Shown: positions 50,347 to 60,005, counted from the first letter of the stretch. The stretch is DNA of 64,000 nt from Methylomicrobium sp. wino1 (GCF_003932755.1 NZ_CP024202.1:4836001-4900000); one strand, 5' to 3'. The notes: generated from the sequence alone by a model not told the origin. Numbers and translations: made by a program.

Positions 50347-52338
50347 TTAAACAGAAGTCGGACGGCGAATGCCGAGTTTGTTCATACGACTTTCGAGAGT
50401 GGAGGGTTTAAGGCCGAGAATGGAGGCCGCGCCGGCTTCCCCACGGACCCTCCAACCACAGGCAGTCAACACTCGAGTGATATGATCACGTTCGATCTGC
50501 TCCAGCGATGCCAGGTTGGTTTTCGCGCAACCCGCTTCAGCCCTGGAGTCGGTTGGCAGATCGATTTTTAGGGTGGGCCCTTTAGCAAGAATGACCGCTC
50601 GTTCAATGACATTTCGCAACTCGCGTATATTACCCGGCCAATCGTAGCTACAGAGAGCCTGCAAGCTGGATTTGGCTATCACATCGATCGATTTATCCAT
50701 TGTCGTTGCAATTTCCTTGATGAAGACTTCGGCCAAGCGGGGAATGTCTTCGCGCCTTTCACGAAGAGGCGGCACATGAACAGGAAAAACATTCAGTCGA
50801 TAAAAGAGATCCTCACGAAAACGCCCCTCTTCCACTTCCTGATTAAGATTTCGATTCGTCGCGGCGACCACCCGCACATCCACTTTGATCGTCTTAGGGT
50901 TGCCCAAGCGTTCAATCTCTTTTTCCTGCAAGACTCTCAATAGCTTGGCCTGAGCATCCGGCGGCAACTCGCCGATTTCGTCGAGAAAAAGCGTCGAACC
51001 GTCGGCCAATTCGAAACGTCCGATTTGCTTGGAAAGCGCACCGGTATAGGCACCTTTTTCCCGCCCGAAAAGCTCGCTCTCGATCAGCGCAGCCGGAATC
51101 GCCGCACAGTTCACCCGGATCATCGTCCTGTGTTTTCGCGGGCTGGCTTCGTGAATCGCGGTCGCCAACAACTCTTTACCTGTTCCTGTTTCACCGATGA
51201 TCAGAACGGTAGCGGGCGTGGCAGCCACTTGCTGAATCTCCAATAAAATGCGCCGCATTTCAGCGCTGCCGCTTATTATTTGACTCAAACCCTGCCGCTC
51301 CGATATTTCGTGGCGCAAATAAATGTTCTCTTGGTGAACTTGGTCTTTAAGATCGCTAATTTTCTCAAGGGCCGTTTTGAGTTCGGCATTGGTCCGCTCA
51401 AGTTCGTGCTTGGTGCGACGAATCTCGGTTATGTTCAGACTAGCCCCCATCAACCGATCAGGTTGTTCTGTGGCGTCGAGCTGGTATCTTCCGGTCGCGC
51501 AAATCCAGTGTTCACTGCCGTCCGGATGTACGACTCGGTATTCTTCCCTAAAACCATGTCCGCCCTGCAATGTAAGTTGCACGGTCTCTCTGACACGCTC
51601 TTTATCGTCGGAATGAAGACATTGGAAAAAACGTTCCATGTTCAGCTTATCACCAATAGGTAAACCATAAATTTCCCGCGCTCTATCGGTAGCCCAGATC
51701 GTATCCTCCGGAATATTCCAAACCCAAAGACCGATGTCGGCGGCATCGGCAGCCAATCGCATTTGTTCCTCTCTTTGTTGGAGTGCTTGCACGGCGAATT
51801 TTCGTTCCAGCACATTGGAGAAGACATCGGAGATCAACTTGAGACCTTGCACTACATCGGCGGACCATTGCCTTGGTCGAGCCGAAGCAAAACCGATACC
51901 CCCGGTTAAACGCCCGCCAACGATGAAAGGAAATAACAAGTCGGCTCTTATCCCATATTTGAGAAATCCTTCCCGTTCTTTAGACCATTCGGGCGACAGC
52001 GCGTCTACATCGTTCATGACGAAGGATTTGCCCGCCAAGAGGGTTTGAGTCAACAATGGTCCTTCGGACATCAGAGATTCCGCCAACCATGGTTTGGTGC
52101 AGGGTTTGGCATAGCTGTACTTAGAATAAAAATCTTGACTGTCCGCCGTGATTAAGCCCAATCCGATATGATCGATATCGAGATTTTCGGCAATCCGGCG
52201 CAAGCTATCGTTGATCTCTTGGTCGATCGTGTCCGCCGGCACGCGCACGAACTTGGCTGAAAGCTCCGCCAACAACGATTGGAAGTGAAGTTGCTTTTCC
52301 AGCGTACTCAGTGGATTGTTGTTTTTAGAATTGTCCAT
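50347..52338 (-). CDS. GAF-PAS sigma-54-dependent activator
   Basis: 663 residues. A GAF domain (about 30-185), a PAS domain (about 195-310), a coiled linker, an AAA+ domain with Walker A GETGTGKE, a GAYTGA loop and Walker B STLFLDEIGE, and a C-terminal Fis-type helix-turn-helix (LGLKPSTLESRMNKLGI). Members of this group (FhlA/NorR-like layout) sense small molecules or redox state. No sigma-54 promoter could be seen nearby, so the targets are open; the AI-2E exporter gene 385 bp upstream and the carbonic anhydrase downstream are the neighbours. Confidence 0.88.
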   Translation of the reverse strand: MDNSKNNNPLSTLEKQLHFQSLLAELSAKFVRVPADTIDQEINDSLRRIAENLDIDHIGLGLITADSQDFYSKYSYAKPCTKPWLAESLMSEGPLLTQTLLAGKSFVMNDVDALSPEWSKEREGFLKYGIRADLLFPFIVGGRLTGGIGFASARPRQWSADVVQGLKLISDVFSNVLERKFAVQALQQREEQMRLAADAADIGLWVWNIPEDTIWATDRAREIYGLPIGDKLNMERFFQCLHSDDKERVRETVQLTLQGGHGFREEYRVVHPDGSEHWICATGRYQLDATEQPDRLMGASLNITEIRRTKHELERTNAELKTALEKISDLKDQVHQENIYLRHEISERQGLSQIISGSAEMRRILLEIQQVAATPATVLIIGETGTGKELLATAIHEASPRKHRTMIRVNCAAIPAALIESELFGREKGAYTGALSKQIGRFELADGSTLFLDEIGELPPDAQAKLLRVLQEKEIERLGNPKTIKVDVRVVAATNRNLNQEVEEGRFREDLFYRLNVFPVHVPPLRERREDIPRLAEVFIKEIATTMDKSIDVIAKSSLQALCSYDWPGNIRELRNVIERAVILAKGPTLKIDLPTDSRAEAGCAKTNLASLEQIERDHITRVLTACGWRVRGEAGAASILGLKPSTLESRMNKLGIRRPTSV

Positions 52339-52723
52339 GCAAAAATACGGGTGCGTCGATCAGTTGACCAAGATAATAACCTTATTGTTTATTTGTACTT
52401 GTGTTCGGAAGAACGCACAAGCCTTATTTCGATCCCATCGCGTCATCGCTTCAACGCATGTTTCTCAACATAAGCGTCATTGAAGTTATTAGCCTAGTCC
52501 GCAAAAGAAAGTCTTTCCCATATTGGATAGTCCGCAAGAACGGCCAAGAATCAAGCTTGGCTTGCCGATTTCGTTGCAGAGCGAGACTAGAACCCTAAGT
52601 GAAATCAAGTTAGGTTGTTCATTAAGGCCTTTTAACCTTAGCTGATGTTAAATTAGCAATAATCACAGTTCGGGGATATTAAAGCGATCATTGAGGATGC
52701 CGAAGAGAGGAAGTCTTCAAACG
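52339..52723. other. Intergenic stretch without a supported gene
   Basis: AT-rich; no gene, tRNA or strong structure seen. It should carry the promoter of the sigma-54 activator, as both neighbouring genes are on the minus strand. Confidence 0.45.
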
Positions 52724-53788
52724 CTAATCCTGCAACCAGGAAAGAAATAATTTATAACCCACAGCCAGAACAACCGCGCCGACGAATAGCCCGATAATTC
52801 CTGAAAATATCATGCCGCCTATAGCGCCAATGAACACGACAGACATCGGCAGATCTAGACCGCGCCCCATCAACAGAGGCTTCAGTATATTATCCAATAG
52901 CCCCACTCCCAACATCCACACCGCAAACAAACTTGCAGTCGTTGTTTCATGTGTTGAAAAGACATAGATAATACTCGGAAAAAGTAAAATAAAAGTCGGT
53001 AACTGGACTATCGCAAGGAACAGGCATACGATTGTCAGAACGGCCGCTCCGGGCAAACCGGCAAAAAAGAACCCCATACCGGCCAATACAGCCTGGATTA
53101 TTGCCACGCCCAAGACACCACGAGCCACGCCGCGGATAGTGGCGATACATAAGCCTGTCAATTCCTCGCCTTTTTGCCCGGCAATATGCCGCCCGATATT
53201 TAAAGCAAGCAGATGGCCGCTTTTGCCGTTGACAAGCAGTAAGCCGCTGATAACAACCGACACCAACAATTGCAGGATTGCCGTCAGTGCCATTGCACTC
53301 AAGGCAAACAACCACTTGCCGAGTTCCTTCAGTTGCGGCGCATAGGTCTTGACGGTCTCATCGAGATGATTCGAGGCATATTGCCAAAAGCCAAAGATTG
53401 GCTTTCCGATTAACGGCCAGCCGGCCACTTTTTCGTTGAGCGGAGGCAGCCTGAATGTCTCTTGATGGAGTCTCAGGATCAGTTCCTGCATCTCATTCCC
53501 AATCATAGCCACTAAAATTCCACACGGTCCGAGAATAATCAGCAAAAGCACGGTTGTAATGAAACCAGCCGACAGTTTCTCCCTCGAACCACACCTCTGC
53601 GATAGTCTTAGATGCACCGGATAAAGTGCTACCGCGATAATGGTTCCCCAGGCCAAAGGATTTAGAAAAGGCTTGGCGATGTTAAAACACCAGACCAGTA
53701 ACAGAAACACAAGACCGATTTTAATAGAAGTTTCCAGGGCTCTCCGTGTAAAGTCGTTAGTGGTGATTGAGTGGCTATCGTTCTGCAT
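52724..53788 (-). CDS. AI-2E family transporter
   Basis: 354 residues, 7-8 membrane helices in the AI-2E exporter pattern: an N-terminal pair (about 20-55), a helix near 60-85, the long extramembrane segment (about 90-200), then helices to the end with the family blocks FAGLPGAAVLTIVCLFLAIV and LLMGRGLDLPMSVVFIGAIG. The family includes YdiK and TqsA (autoinducer-2 export) and also sodium/proton antiporters; the substrate here is not known. A perfect inverted repeat lies about 90 bp upstream of the start. Confidence 0.85.
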   Translation of the reverse strand: MQNDSHSITTNDFTRRALETSIKIGLVFLLLVWCFNIAKPFLNPLAWGTIIAVALYPVHLRLSQRCGSREKLSAGFITTVLLLIILGPCGILVAMIGNEMQELILRLHQETFRLPPLNEKVAGWPLIGKPIFGFWQYASNHLDETVKTYAPQLKELGKWLFALSAMALTAILQLLVSVVISGLLLVNGKSGHLLALNIGRHIAGQKGEELTGLCIATIRGVARGVLGVAIIQAVLAGMGFFFAGLPGAAVLTIVCLFLAIVQLPTFILLFPSIIYVFSTHETTTASLFAVWMLGVGLLDNILKPLLMGRGLDLPMSVVFIGAIGGMIFSGIIGLFVGAVVLAVGYKLFLSWLQD

Positions 53789-53875
53789 CTCTTATGTCTC
53801 CGTTCTTGTGAAAGTATTTGTGTTGAATCGTTTCGAGTAAATCCTAGCCCATATTTGACATCTAATTTTAAAACT

Positions 53876-53908
53876 ATTTACGAATCGATATTTTATTGAT
53901 TCGTAAAT
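53876..53908. promoter_or_regulatory. Perfect 11-bp inverted repeat upstream of the AI-2E transporter gene
   Basis: ATTTACGAATC (53876-53886) and GATTCGTAAAT (53898-53908) are perfect inverted copies across an 11-base AT spacer. The distance (88 bp) to the transporter start suits an operator or a leader hairpin. The rest of 53789-54180 shows nothing I can support. Confidence 0.5.
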
Positions 53909-54180
53909 GGCCGTAAGGCACTACATAGGCGTTTTTTAAGCGAGATTCGATCTACAGTAGAGTTTTTTTACACCTCCAGGCAACGGGTCAAGGCCCATTT
54001 TGTGGTAAATCCGTGCTAATTCCGCTTCCGGTTGTGTGCTTTTGCGGATGTGCAGAATACCGCCGTCGGCGCGGCGGTGACACGTGTTAACGCCGACATA
54101 AACCCGCAACTATTTGCCGCAGGATAAAATCAAAAAAATACGGCGGACGGCACATCTTCAAAGCATTATAAAACGCCCCG

Positions 54181-54372
54181 CTAAAACGGGATCTCATCAT
54201 TGAAATCGCACTCCTCATATTCCGCCTGTTGTTCATCCTGTATTGTTTTGTACATGTCCAGGATATCCTCACCATAACGTTGCCAAATGGCTTCTTTCAA
54301 ATCATCGAGGAACTGATAGACGCAATCGGCCTCTTCCGGTGTCCAATGTGTGGTGATTTTCAGTATTTTCAT
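54181..54372 (-). CDS. IS21 accessory 63-residue protein
   Basis: 63 residues (MKILKITTHWTPEEADCVYQ, then FLDDLKEAIWQRYGEDILDM), acidic and helical. Its start overlaps the end of the istB-type gene, so it is translated with it. Similar small proteins follow IstB in many IS21 elements; their role is unknown. Confidence 0.7.
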   Translation of the reverse strand: MKILKITTHWTPEEADCVYQFLDDLKEAIWQRYGEDILDMYKTIQDEQQAEYEECDFNDEIPF

Positions 54373-55127
54373 TTGGCGGCCCCTTGTTGTCTGCTGCGTC
54401 GTTCCGTCGCTTGTTCTTTGGCCTCTTTCATGCGATACGATTGTCCCTCGATCGCGATGATCTCACTGTGATGAACCAACCGGTCAACCAGAGAGACGAC
54501 ACAAGCGGCATTGGGAAAGACGTCGTTCCATTCGGCGAACGGGCGATTGGTAGTGACCAGCGTTGACCGTTGTTCATAGCGTTGATTGACGATTTCAAAC
54601 AGCAGATCCGCGTGGCGGTTGCTGTAGGAGAGATAGCCGACTTCATCGATGATTAACAAAGCCGGTTTGGCGTAGTGCTTGATTCTTCGCCGCAGTGCGT
54701 TGTCGCTGTCCAGGGCGGCCAGGTCATTGAGCATGTTGGCGGCCGTTGTGAACAAGACCGTATGGCCGTGCATCACCGCTTGATAACCGAGGTTTTGCGC
54801 CAGGGTTGATTTGCCCACGCCGTTACCGCCCAGTAGGATGATATTATTGGCGCCGGTTAAAAAATCCAAGTGCATTAACGCATGGATCGCGTTTTGATCT
54901 ATTTTATCCGGCCACTGCCAATCGAATTCGGTTAAGGGTTTAAAGCGTCCCAGTTTAGCGTGACTTAAACGGCGCTCCAGTGAACGTTGTTTTCGCTCTT
55001 GCCGTTCCCAGTTTAATAGGGTTTCCAGCCAGGGATACTGTGCTTGCGTCAGTTCATGCCAATGCGCCTGCACCCCATGAAGCTTGAGCTCAATCGCTTG
55101 TTGCTTGAGTTGGTCGGCATCAATCAT
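54369..55127 (-). CDS. istB: IS21 helper ATPase (IstB)
   Basis: 252 residues, AAA+ helper of IS21 transposition. Walker A is LGGNGVGKSTLAQNLG, Walker B ALLIIDEVGYLSYS, followed by ERSTLVTTNRPFAEWNDVFP (sensor I region). IstB assembles on DNA and selects targets for IstA. Its start overlaps the end of the transposase gene by 8 bp, as is standard in this family. Confidence 0.92.
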   Translation of the reverse strand: MIDADQLKQQAIELKLHGVQAHWHELTQAQYPWLETLLNWERQERKQRSLERRLSHAKLGRFKPLTEFDWQWPDKIDQNAIHALMHLDFLTGANNIILLGGNGVGKSTLAQNLGYQAVMHGHTVLFTTAANMLNDLAALDSDNALRRRIKHYAKPALLIIDEVGYLSYSNRHADLLFEIVNQRYEQRSTLVTTNRPFAEWNDVFPNAACVVSLVDRLVHHSEIIAIEGQSYRMKEAKEQATERRSRQQGAAK

Positions 55128-56736
55128 GGTTTTCCTCCTTGGTTATCGCTGTTATAGCGTTCTCTGGCTCTGGTTCTTTCTTTTGCGCTTTCTTTTTCTC
55201 CTTCTCCTTCTCCTTATCCTGCTCTGTTTCGCTGTCATTGACCGGGCCGTCCTCATGACTGGGATTGAGTTGGTCATAGTCAGCCAGGTTGACCGCTTTG
55301 ACGCAGTACGGCTTGACTTTATCGGGTACCGCGACAGCCAGGGGCGGCGGTTGCCGTTTTTCATCACGCCGGCGTTCCAGGATTTGTTGCACCGCTTGCG
55401 GGTAGGGCGATTGCTGTTTGAGCGCTTCGTCGAGCGCGCTGTGCAATTCGTCCCGGCCATAGTCATCCAATAGCTGGTTCAGTAAGCGGAGGGTGGTGGT
55501 TAACACATGGCCCCGTTGGATGGCTTGCTGCAGAAAAAGGGGAATATGCGCGGAAGCGGCGCTTAAGCGGTCTTGCCCGCGGTGCTGCTTGGCGTTGGTT
55601 TTTTGCAGCCATAAGGCATTAATATGGTTTTCATCTTCGATTTGCTTAGCCTTATCGAAACTGCGTCGATGTTCGGCAATCATGTGTTCGCCATCCACTA
55701 TGCAGAGCTGCTTAAGATCGGCGATCACCGTCAGCGGTTTTTGTACGTGCTGATGCGGAATCGAGTAATCATTCAAGTCAAAGCGGATATAAGGCGTCTT
55801 TCGGGCTATGACCGGTTTCCTTTCACGGGTATCAAACGGGTTGTCCGGCAGACTGAGCAAACGCGGCTGCTCCTGATGAAAAGCCTCCTTCACCGTCAGT
55901 TCGGTATTTTCCGGGCAGCGCCGCTCGCCGCTAACGCCTTGACACCATTGATCGGCCTGATGATTCAGTTCTTCGAGTGTTTGAAAATGTCGCGCGGCAA
56001 AAAAGTTATCCCGGATATAACGAATCGCCCGCTCCACACGGCCTTTTTCATTGCCGCGCGCGACGGCGACCGGGCGTGGCTCAAAGCGATAATGCGCGGA
56101 TAAGGCCAGCAACGTGGGATGAAAACGGATGGCGTCGCCTTGGCGTTCCAGCACGGCCGACTTGAGATTGTCATAGAGCAGCACCTTGGGTAAGCCATTC
56201 CAGGCCTCGAACGCCGCCACATGACCGCGTAAAAAGTTTTCCATTTGTTGATTGAGGTAAAACTGCAAATAGATTTGCCGCGACCAACTTAACACCATCA
56301 CAAACGCCATTAACGGCCGTTTGGCTTTGCCTATTTGAAGCGAACCAAAGTGGCCCCAATCCACTTGGGCCTGTTCACCGGGTAAGGTTTTTAAGCGCAA
56401 ATAGGCTTCCGGCTGTCGGCGCGGCCGCAGTTGACTGATGCGCTGGCGGAACTGGCTGGGGCCGCCGGGATAACCCCGTTGTTTCGCCATCTCATACAGC
56501 CTGGCGGCCGTCAGGGTCGGAAACTGCGCCAAGGTCTCCCGGATAAACGGCAAATACGGATCGATGATCGATGGCCGCGGCGAGCGTTCAACCTTCGGCA
56601 GGCCGGCTTGCGATAACACGCGATCAATAACGGAATGATGGATGCCTAACTGGGTGGCAATCGTGCCGACTCGCCACTGCTCCACAAAATGATAACGCAG
56701 TATTTTCGCTTCAATGTCTTTATTTAGGGTCATCAT
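55120..56736 (-). CDS. istA: IS21 transposase (IstA)
   Basis: About 538 residues from ATG-ATG at 56736/56733; the longer open frame to 56841 runs into the zinc-cluster gene and is not needed. An N-terminal HTH region (RVGTIATQLGIHHSVIDRVL) is followed by the DDE core: VDWGHFG, LLYDNLKSAV and NEKGRVERAIRY carry the catalytic Asp, Asp and Glu. Basic, Lys/Glu-rich C-terminal tail. The ATGATGA start overlaps the stop of the upstream zinc-cluster gene, indicating coupled translation. Confidence 0.9.
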   Translation of the reverse strand: MMTLNKDIEAKILRYHFVEQWRVGTIATQLGIHHSVIDRVLSQAGLPKVERSPRPSIIDPYLPFIRETLAQFPTLTAARLYEMAKQRGYPGGPSQFRQRISQLRPRRQPEAYLRLKTLPGEQAQVDWGHFGSLQIGKAKRPLMAFVMVLSWSRQIYLQFYLNQQMENFLRGHVAAFEAWNGLPKVLLYDNLKSAVLERQGDAIRFHPTLLALSAHYRFEPRPVAVARGNEKGRVERAIRYIRDNFFAARHFQTLEELNHQADQWCQGVSGERRCPENTELTVKEAFHQEQPRLLSLPDNPFDTRERKPVIARKTPYIRFDLNDYSIPHQHVQKPLTVIADLKQLCIVDGEHMIAEHRRSFDKAKQIEDENHINALWLQKTNAKQHRGQDRLSAASAHIPLFLQQAIQRGHVLTTTLRLLNQLLDDYGRDELHSALDEALKQQSPYPQAVQQILERRRDEKRQPPPLAVAVPDKVKPYCVKAVNLADYDQLNPSHEDGPVNDSETEQDKEKEKEKKKAQKKEPEPENAITAITKEENHD

Positions 56737-57176
56737 CCCCCCTCGCCCGCGAAGCGGTTCCGCAATACAGGTAAAATCCGGCCGGCATGGACAAAATCCC
56801 GGCGTAACCAAGGCGCACACAGAGCACCGCAATGGTGACAACGCAAATCACCGGCCATGAATTCGATGGTTTCGGCTTTTTCGAGTCCGGTGCGCTTACG
56901 TTTCAGTACATCATGAGCGGTCACCGGTAAGGAACCCTGATGCGTTACTTTTTGTTTCTGTCGTTCCCGAAACCGTTGTTGACGGCTGGCATTATGGAAG
57001 CGTCCTGAGCGGGTGCACTGATATTTTTTCCCGGCGCGCCTGCGGGAGTCTAAACGAGCGGACGCGGCGCATCCGCGGGTGCAATAACGCTGACCACGAT
57101 CACAACTTGAGCAGATGATGACCTGGGTATGACAACGGTGACAATGATAAAGGCGGGCGGATCGGCACATCGACAA
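56733..57176 (-). CDS. IS21-associated zinc-cluster protein
   Basis: 147 residues with four CxxC or CxxxC pairs: CHRC, CSSC and CTRGC near the start and CHHCGALC near the end. A basic Gln/Arg segment (NASRQQRFRERQKQKVTHQG) lies between. The gene reaches the istA start with a 4-bp overlap. I read it as an accessory gene of the element, possibly a DNA- or RNA-binding zinc protein; its effect on transposition is unknown. Confidence 0.75.
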   Translation of the reverse strand: MSMCRSARLYHCHRCHTQVIICSSCDRGQRYCTRGCAASARLDSRRRAGKKYQCTRSGRFHNASRQQRFRERQKQKVTHQGSLPVTAHDVLKRKRTGLEKAETIEFMAGDLRCHHCGALCAPWLRRDFVHAGRILPVLRNRFAGEGG

Positions 57177-57499
57177 AAAGGCCGATGAGGGCTGGATTTA
57201 TTCCCCAGATATGTCACACTGAGGATCGTGCTTCGGCACGGTTTTGGGGGTATGGCGTCAGCGTTGACCGTCAAATCTTGGTGGCGTCATACCTTCTCTC
57301 AACGACACCGCTCTTTATACCGCTGACCGTGATGCTTTGCTTGATTATTGATGAATTGCGTTCGGAAAAAACCCTCCATCACGATTTTTTCAGCAGGCTA
57401 TTTGAGGCTGGGGGATAACGTGGGGGGATTTTAATATTCGGCAAATAACTGCGGATTTGGGCTGGTTTTTACAACACGGCATTGGACGGATAGTGCGTC

Positions 57500-57680
57500 T
57501 CTTAACAATGCTGGCCGATACCGTGGTATTTTTCTTGAAGCCGACCGATGCGCTGTTGCAGTTTGTCGAGGCGCTTTTCGGCGCGCGGTTTGTGGAGGCC
57601 ATCGGCAATTTTTTGCAATCCGGCCTCGAAGCGTTCGCACAAACGGTGATCGATGCCGCGCTCTTTTTGTTCGCAATGAG
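57500..57680 (-). pseudogene. IS4/IS1634-like transposase fragment
   Basis: One minus-strand frame encodes EQKERGIDHRLCERFEAGLQ, then KIADGLHKPRAEKRLDKLQQ and RIGRLQEKYHGIGQHC before TAA. This is the helical segment typical of IS4/IS1634 transposases. Nothing else of the gene remains. Its outer end runs straight into the 5' region of the plus-strand antitoxin gene. Confidence 0.7.
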
Positions 57681-57935
57681 TCCGTTTCGATCAATATCCG
57701 CGCAAAAACCAAGCAACGCGACTTGATCGACCAAGCAGCTAGCCGCTTAGGCCGCAGTCGCTCAGAATTCATGCTTGAAGTGGCCTGCAGAGAAGCCGAG
57801 GATGTCCTACTCGACCGAGCTTTTTTCGCCGTCGATGCCGGTACGTTCACGCAATTTCAAGCCCTATTGGACGAACCGCTGCCGCCCACGGATAAATTAC
57901 GCCGCTTAATCAAGAAAAAAACCCCTTGGGACTAA
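57676..57935 (+). CDS. TacA-type (DUF1778) antitoxin, 5' end damaged
   Basis: In-frame sequence NESVSINIRAKTKQRDLIDQ followed by AASRLGRSRSEFMLEVACRE gives the RHH DNA-binding part of DUF1778 antitoxins. The C-terminal toxin-neutralising tail LDEPLPPTDKLRRLIKKKTP is intact. No ATG or GTG stands at the natural start: the frame runs back into an IS4/IS1634-like fragment. The first usable start is TTG at 57723, which would drop the first RHH strand. The stop overlaps the toxin ATG (TAATG), so the pair remains coupled. Confidence 0.75.
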
Positions 57936-58444
57936 TGGCTGAGTTCCGTCTATCCGCACCGACTCCTATTACCGCAGAGCATGACATTATGTCGTTTGAC
58001 TGCGGTGAGTTATCGCTAAACAACTGGCTGCAAAAACGCGCTCTGAAAAATCAAGCAGCGGGCGCATCGCGTTGTTTTGTTGCGTGCCATGACAAGACGG
58101 TAATTGGGTATTATTGCCTATCGGCAGGTGCAATCAGCCATTCATCCCCCAAATCGATGCGACGATATATGCCAGACCCACTGCCTGTTATCTTGCTGGG
58201 CAGACTGGCAATCGATCAACGTTATCATAACCAAGGGATTGGCCAGGCACTGCTGCGAGATGCCATGCTGCGTGCCGTAAACGTTTCCAAAGACACAGGC
58301 GTGTTTGCCATTCTGGCTCATGCACTTTCCGAACCCGCCAAACAATTTTATCTTTCGCGTGGTTTCGTTGAATCCCCGATCCAACCAATGACGCTAATTA
58401 TGACCTTGGAAACCATTCGGTCGATTTTAGCCGAGCCTGATTAA
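57935..58444 (+). CDS. TacT-like GNAT acetyltransferase toxin
   Basis: 169 residues from the ATG overlapping the antitoxin stop; a TTG at 57926 is possible but less likely. GNAT features: FDCGELSLNNWLQKRALKNQ at the start (typical TacT opening with LNxWL), ASRCFVACHDKTVIGYYCLS, then VILLGRLAIDQRYHNQGIGQ with the acetyl-CoA loop (Q-x-x-G-x-G/A), and FYLSRGFVESP near the end. TacT acetylates aminoacyl-tRNA and stops translation. Gene order (antitoxin first, overlapping) matches known modules. Confidence 0.85.
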   Translation: MAEFRLSAPTPITAEHDIMSFDCGELSLNNWLQKRALKNQAAGASRCFVACHDKTVIGYYCLSAGAISHSSPKSMRRYMPDPLPVILLGRLAIDQRYHNQGIGQALLRDAMLRAVNVSKDTGVFAILAHALSEPAKQFYLSRGFVESPIQPMTLIMTLETIRSILAEPD

Positions 58445-58503
58445 GAATCAACTTTGAGATCTGTCTGTGAAACACGGACAAGATCACTATGACTGTGCAC
58501 CTA

Positions 58504-58538
58504 ATAACACATAACACATAACACATAACACATAACAC
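58504..58538. repeat. Tandem heptamer repeat, five copies
   Basis: ATAACAC is repeated five times in a row. It lies in the gap between the toxin and Fic genes. It may be a slippage-prone spacer that changes distance or flexibility; no gene spans it. Confidence 0.9.
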
Positions 58539-58726
58539 GCCATTTTCGTCCAATAACCTCCGCTCTCCTACAAAATCGGCACTCATGCCCTTCGATAGAT
58601 CGTCAAATATCAATAAAATCAGTCAACTATCGGCTTTTATGGTATCGGCAACAAAATCGGCAAAGATTTGCGCCATCTGTATAATTAGTCTTTGAAAACA
58701 GATTATTAGATTAGTTAAAGATCGGC

Positions 58727-59923
58727 ATGCCAATACCAACCGAAACGCCTTATCTCATTGAGCCTTGTTTGCTGGAAAACCCACCATTGGATGTAGTCGA
58801 TTTGGTGACGGAACTGACCTCACTGACTGAGCAGCTAGGTACTCGATTACATCCCGATGCCGCCGCAAGCTTGGCCGATATGGTGCGGAACATGAATTGC
58901 TATTACTCGAATCTGATTGAAGGCCATAACACCCTACCCCGCGATATTGAGCGCGCATTGGCCAATGAACTTGATAACGATCAAGCTAGGCGCAATTTAC
59001 AGATCGAAGCCAGAGCGCATATTCGTGTACAAAAGCTGATCGACGAGATGCATACCCAAAATGCCTTGCCGGAACCGGCGTCTTCAGGTTTTTTGCGGTG
59101 GCTACATAGCGAGTTTTACAGAGACGCCAATAATGAGATGCTGGTGATTAAACAAGACCAACAAGATTTCAAAATGGTGCCTGGGGCCTTTCGTTCCCTA
59201 AAATCCCATGATGTTGCAGTTGGTCGCTACCTGCCGCCCAGTAGTGAAACTGTGGCGGATTTCATGCGGTATTTCGAAAAGCGTTACCAACTCGAAACGG
59301 TGGGCAAAGGAAGCCGTATTTTAGCGATGGCCGCCGCGCATCACCGTTTGGCCTATATCCACCCGTTTCCCGATGGTAATGGCCGTGTCAGCCGATTAAT
59401 GAGCCACGCCATGGGGCTTAAGGCCGGAATCAGCACATCCGGGTTATGGTCTATTTCGAGAGGATTGGCACGTGGCCTAAACAGCAGACAAGAATATAAA
59501 CAAATGCTGGATTATGCCGACAGCCCAAGGCAAGGTGATTTGGATGGGCGCGGTAACCTGTCGCAAAAAGCATTGACCGAATTTGTCAGATGGTTCCTAG
59601 CGGTGTGTATCGATCAGGTGAAATTCATGGTCTCATTGTTTGAGTTCGATCAACTCACCAACCGATTGAAAGTCTACACCGAAACACAGGGTCTACGACC
59701 CGAGGCCTTTTTCATTTTGCATCGAATTCTCTTGCAAGGGGAAATGCCGCGCGGCGAAGCAGAACGAGTGACTGGCCTGAAAGAACGCAGTGCCCGTATG
59801 GTGTTGGCTGACTTGGTCAAAGATGGCATTGTCAATTCTCAGACCCCCAAAGGCCCCATATCGCTGCGATTTACCAGCCAATCCATCGACATGCTGTTTA
59901 CCAAGTTATTTGCCGAAAGCTAA
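58727..59923 (+). CDS. Fic family protein
   Basis: 398 residues. The catalytic Fic motif [14 protein letters not shown] is present with His, Asp, Asn and Arg in place. The upstream segment [19 protein letters not shown] holds the inhibitory-helix-like (S/T)xxxE(G/N) pattern, SNLIEG, common in self-inhibited Fic proteins. The C-terminal part ([20 protein letters not shown]) is a winged-helix-like DNA-binding domain. The enzyme family AMPylates targets; partner unknown. It follows the toxin-antitoxin pair on the same strand in the island end. Confidence 0.88.
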   Translation: MPIPTETPYLIEPCLLENPPLDVVDLVTELTSLTEQLGTRLHPDAAASLADMVRNMNCYYSNLIEGHNTLPRDIERALANELDNDQARRNLQIEARAHIRVQKLIDEMHTQNALPEPASSGFLRWLHSEFYRDANNEMLVIKQDQQDFKMVPGAFRSLKSHDVAVGRYLPPSSETVADFMRYFEKRYQLETVGKGSRILAMAAAHHRLAYIHPFPDGNGRVSRLMSHAMGLKAGISTSGLWSISRGLARGLNSRQEYKQMLDYADSPRQGDLDGRGNLSQKALTEFVRWFLAVCIDQVKFMVSLFEFDQLTNRLKVYTETQGLRPEAFFILHRILLQGEMPRGEAERVTGLKERSARMVLADLVKDGIVNSQTPKGPISLRFTSQSIDMLFTKLFAES

Positions 59924-60005
59924 TGTTGTTTGGTTGCTCAATCAAATTCAGTTTGCCTGGTTTTCAATTAATGGCAAGGCCATAATTTCACGGGGCAACA
60001 GATCT

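Larger units (their letters stand above)
54181..57176 (-). mobile_element. IS21-family element with two accessory ORFs
   Basis: Four tightly packed minus-strand genes: a small zinc-cluster protein, IstA-type transposase, IstB-type ATPase and a 63-residue protein. They overlap or nearly overlap in order, so the set moves as one unit. Coordinates cover the genes only. I looked for terminal inverted repeats in 53990-54180 and 57177-57300 and could not define them by eye. The genes look intact, so this is the one likely active element in the window. Confidence 0.8.

Noticed and set aside
56737-56841. Longer start for the IS21 transposase
   Set aside because: The added residues overlap the zinc-cluster gene and do not resemble IstA; the ATGATG at 56736 is the natural coupled start.
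57457-57726. 89-residue plus-strand open frame
   Set aside because: It is the complement of a transposase fragment that reads clearly on the other strand.
58504-58538. Possible CRISPR-like array
   Set aside because: Seven-base units with no spacers; a simple tandem repeat.
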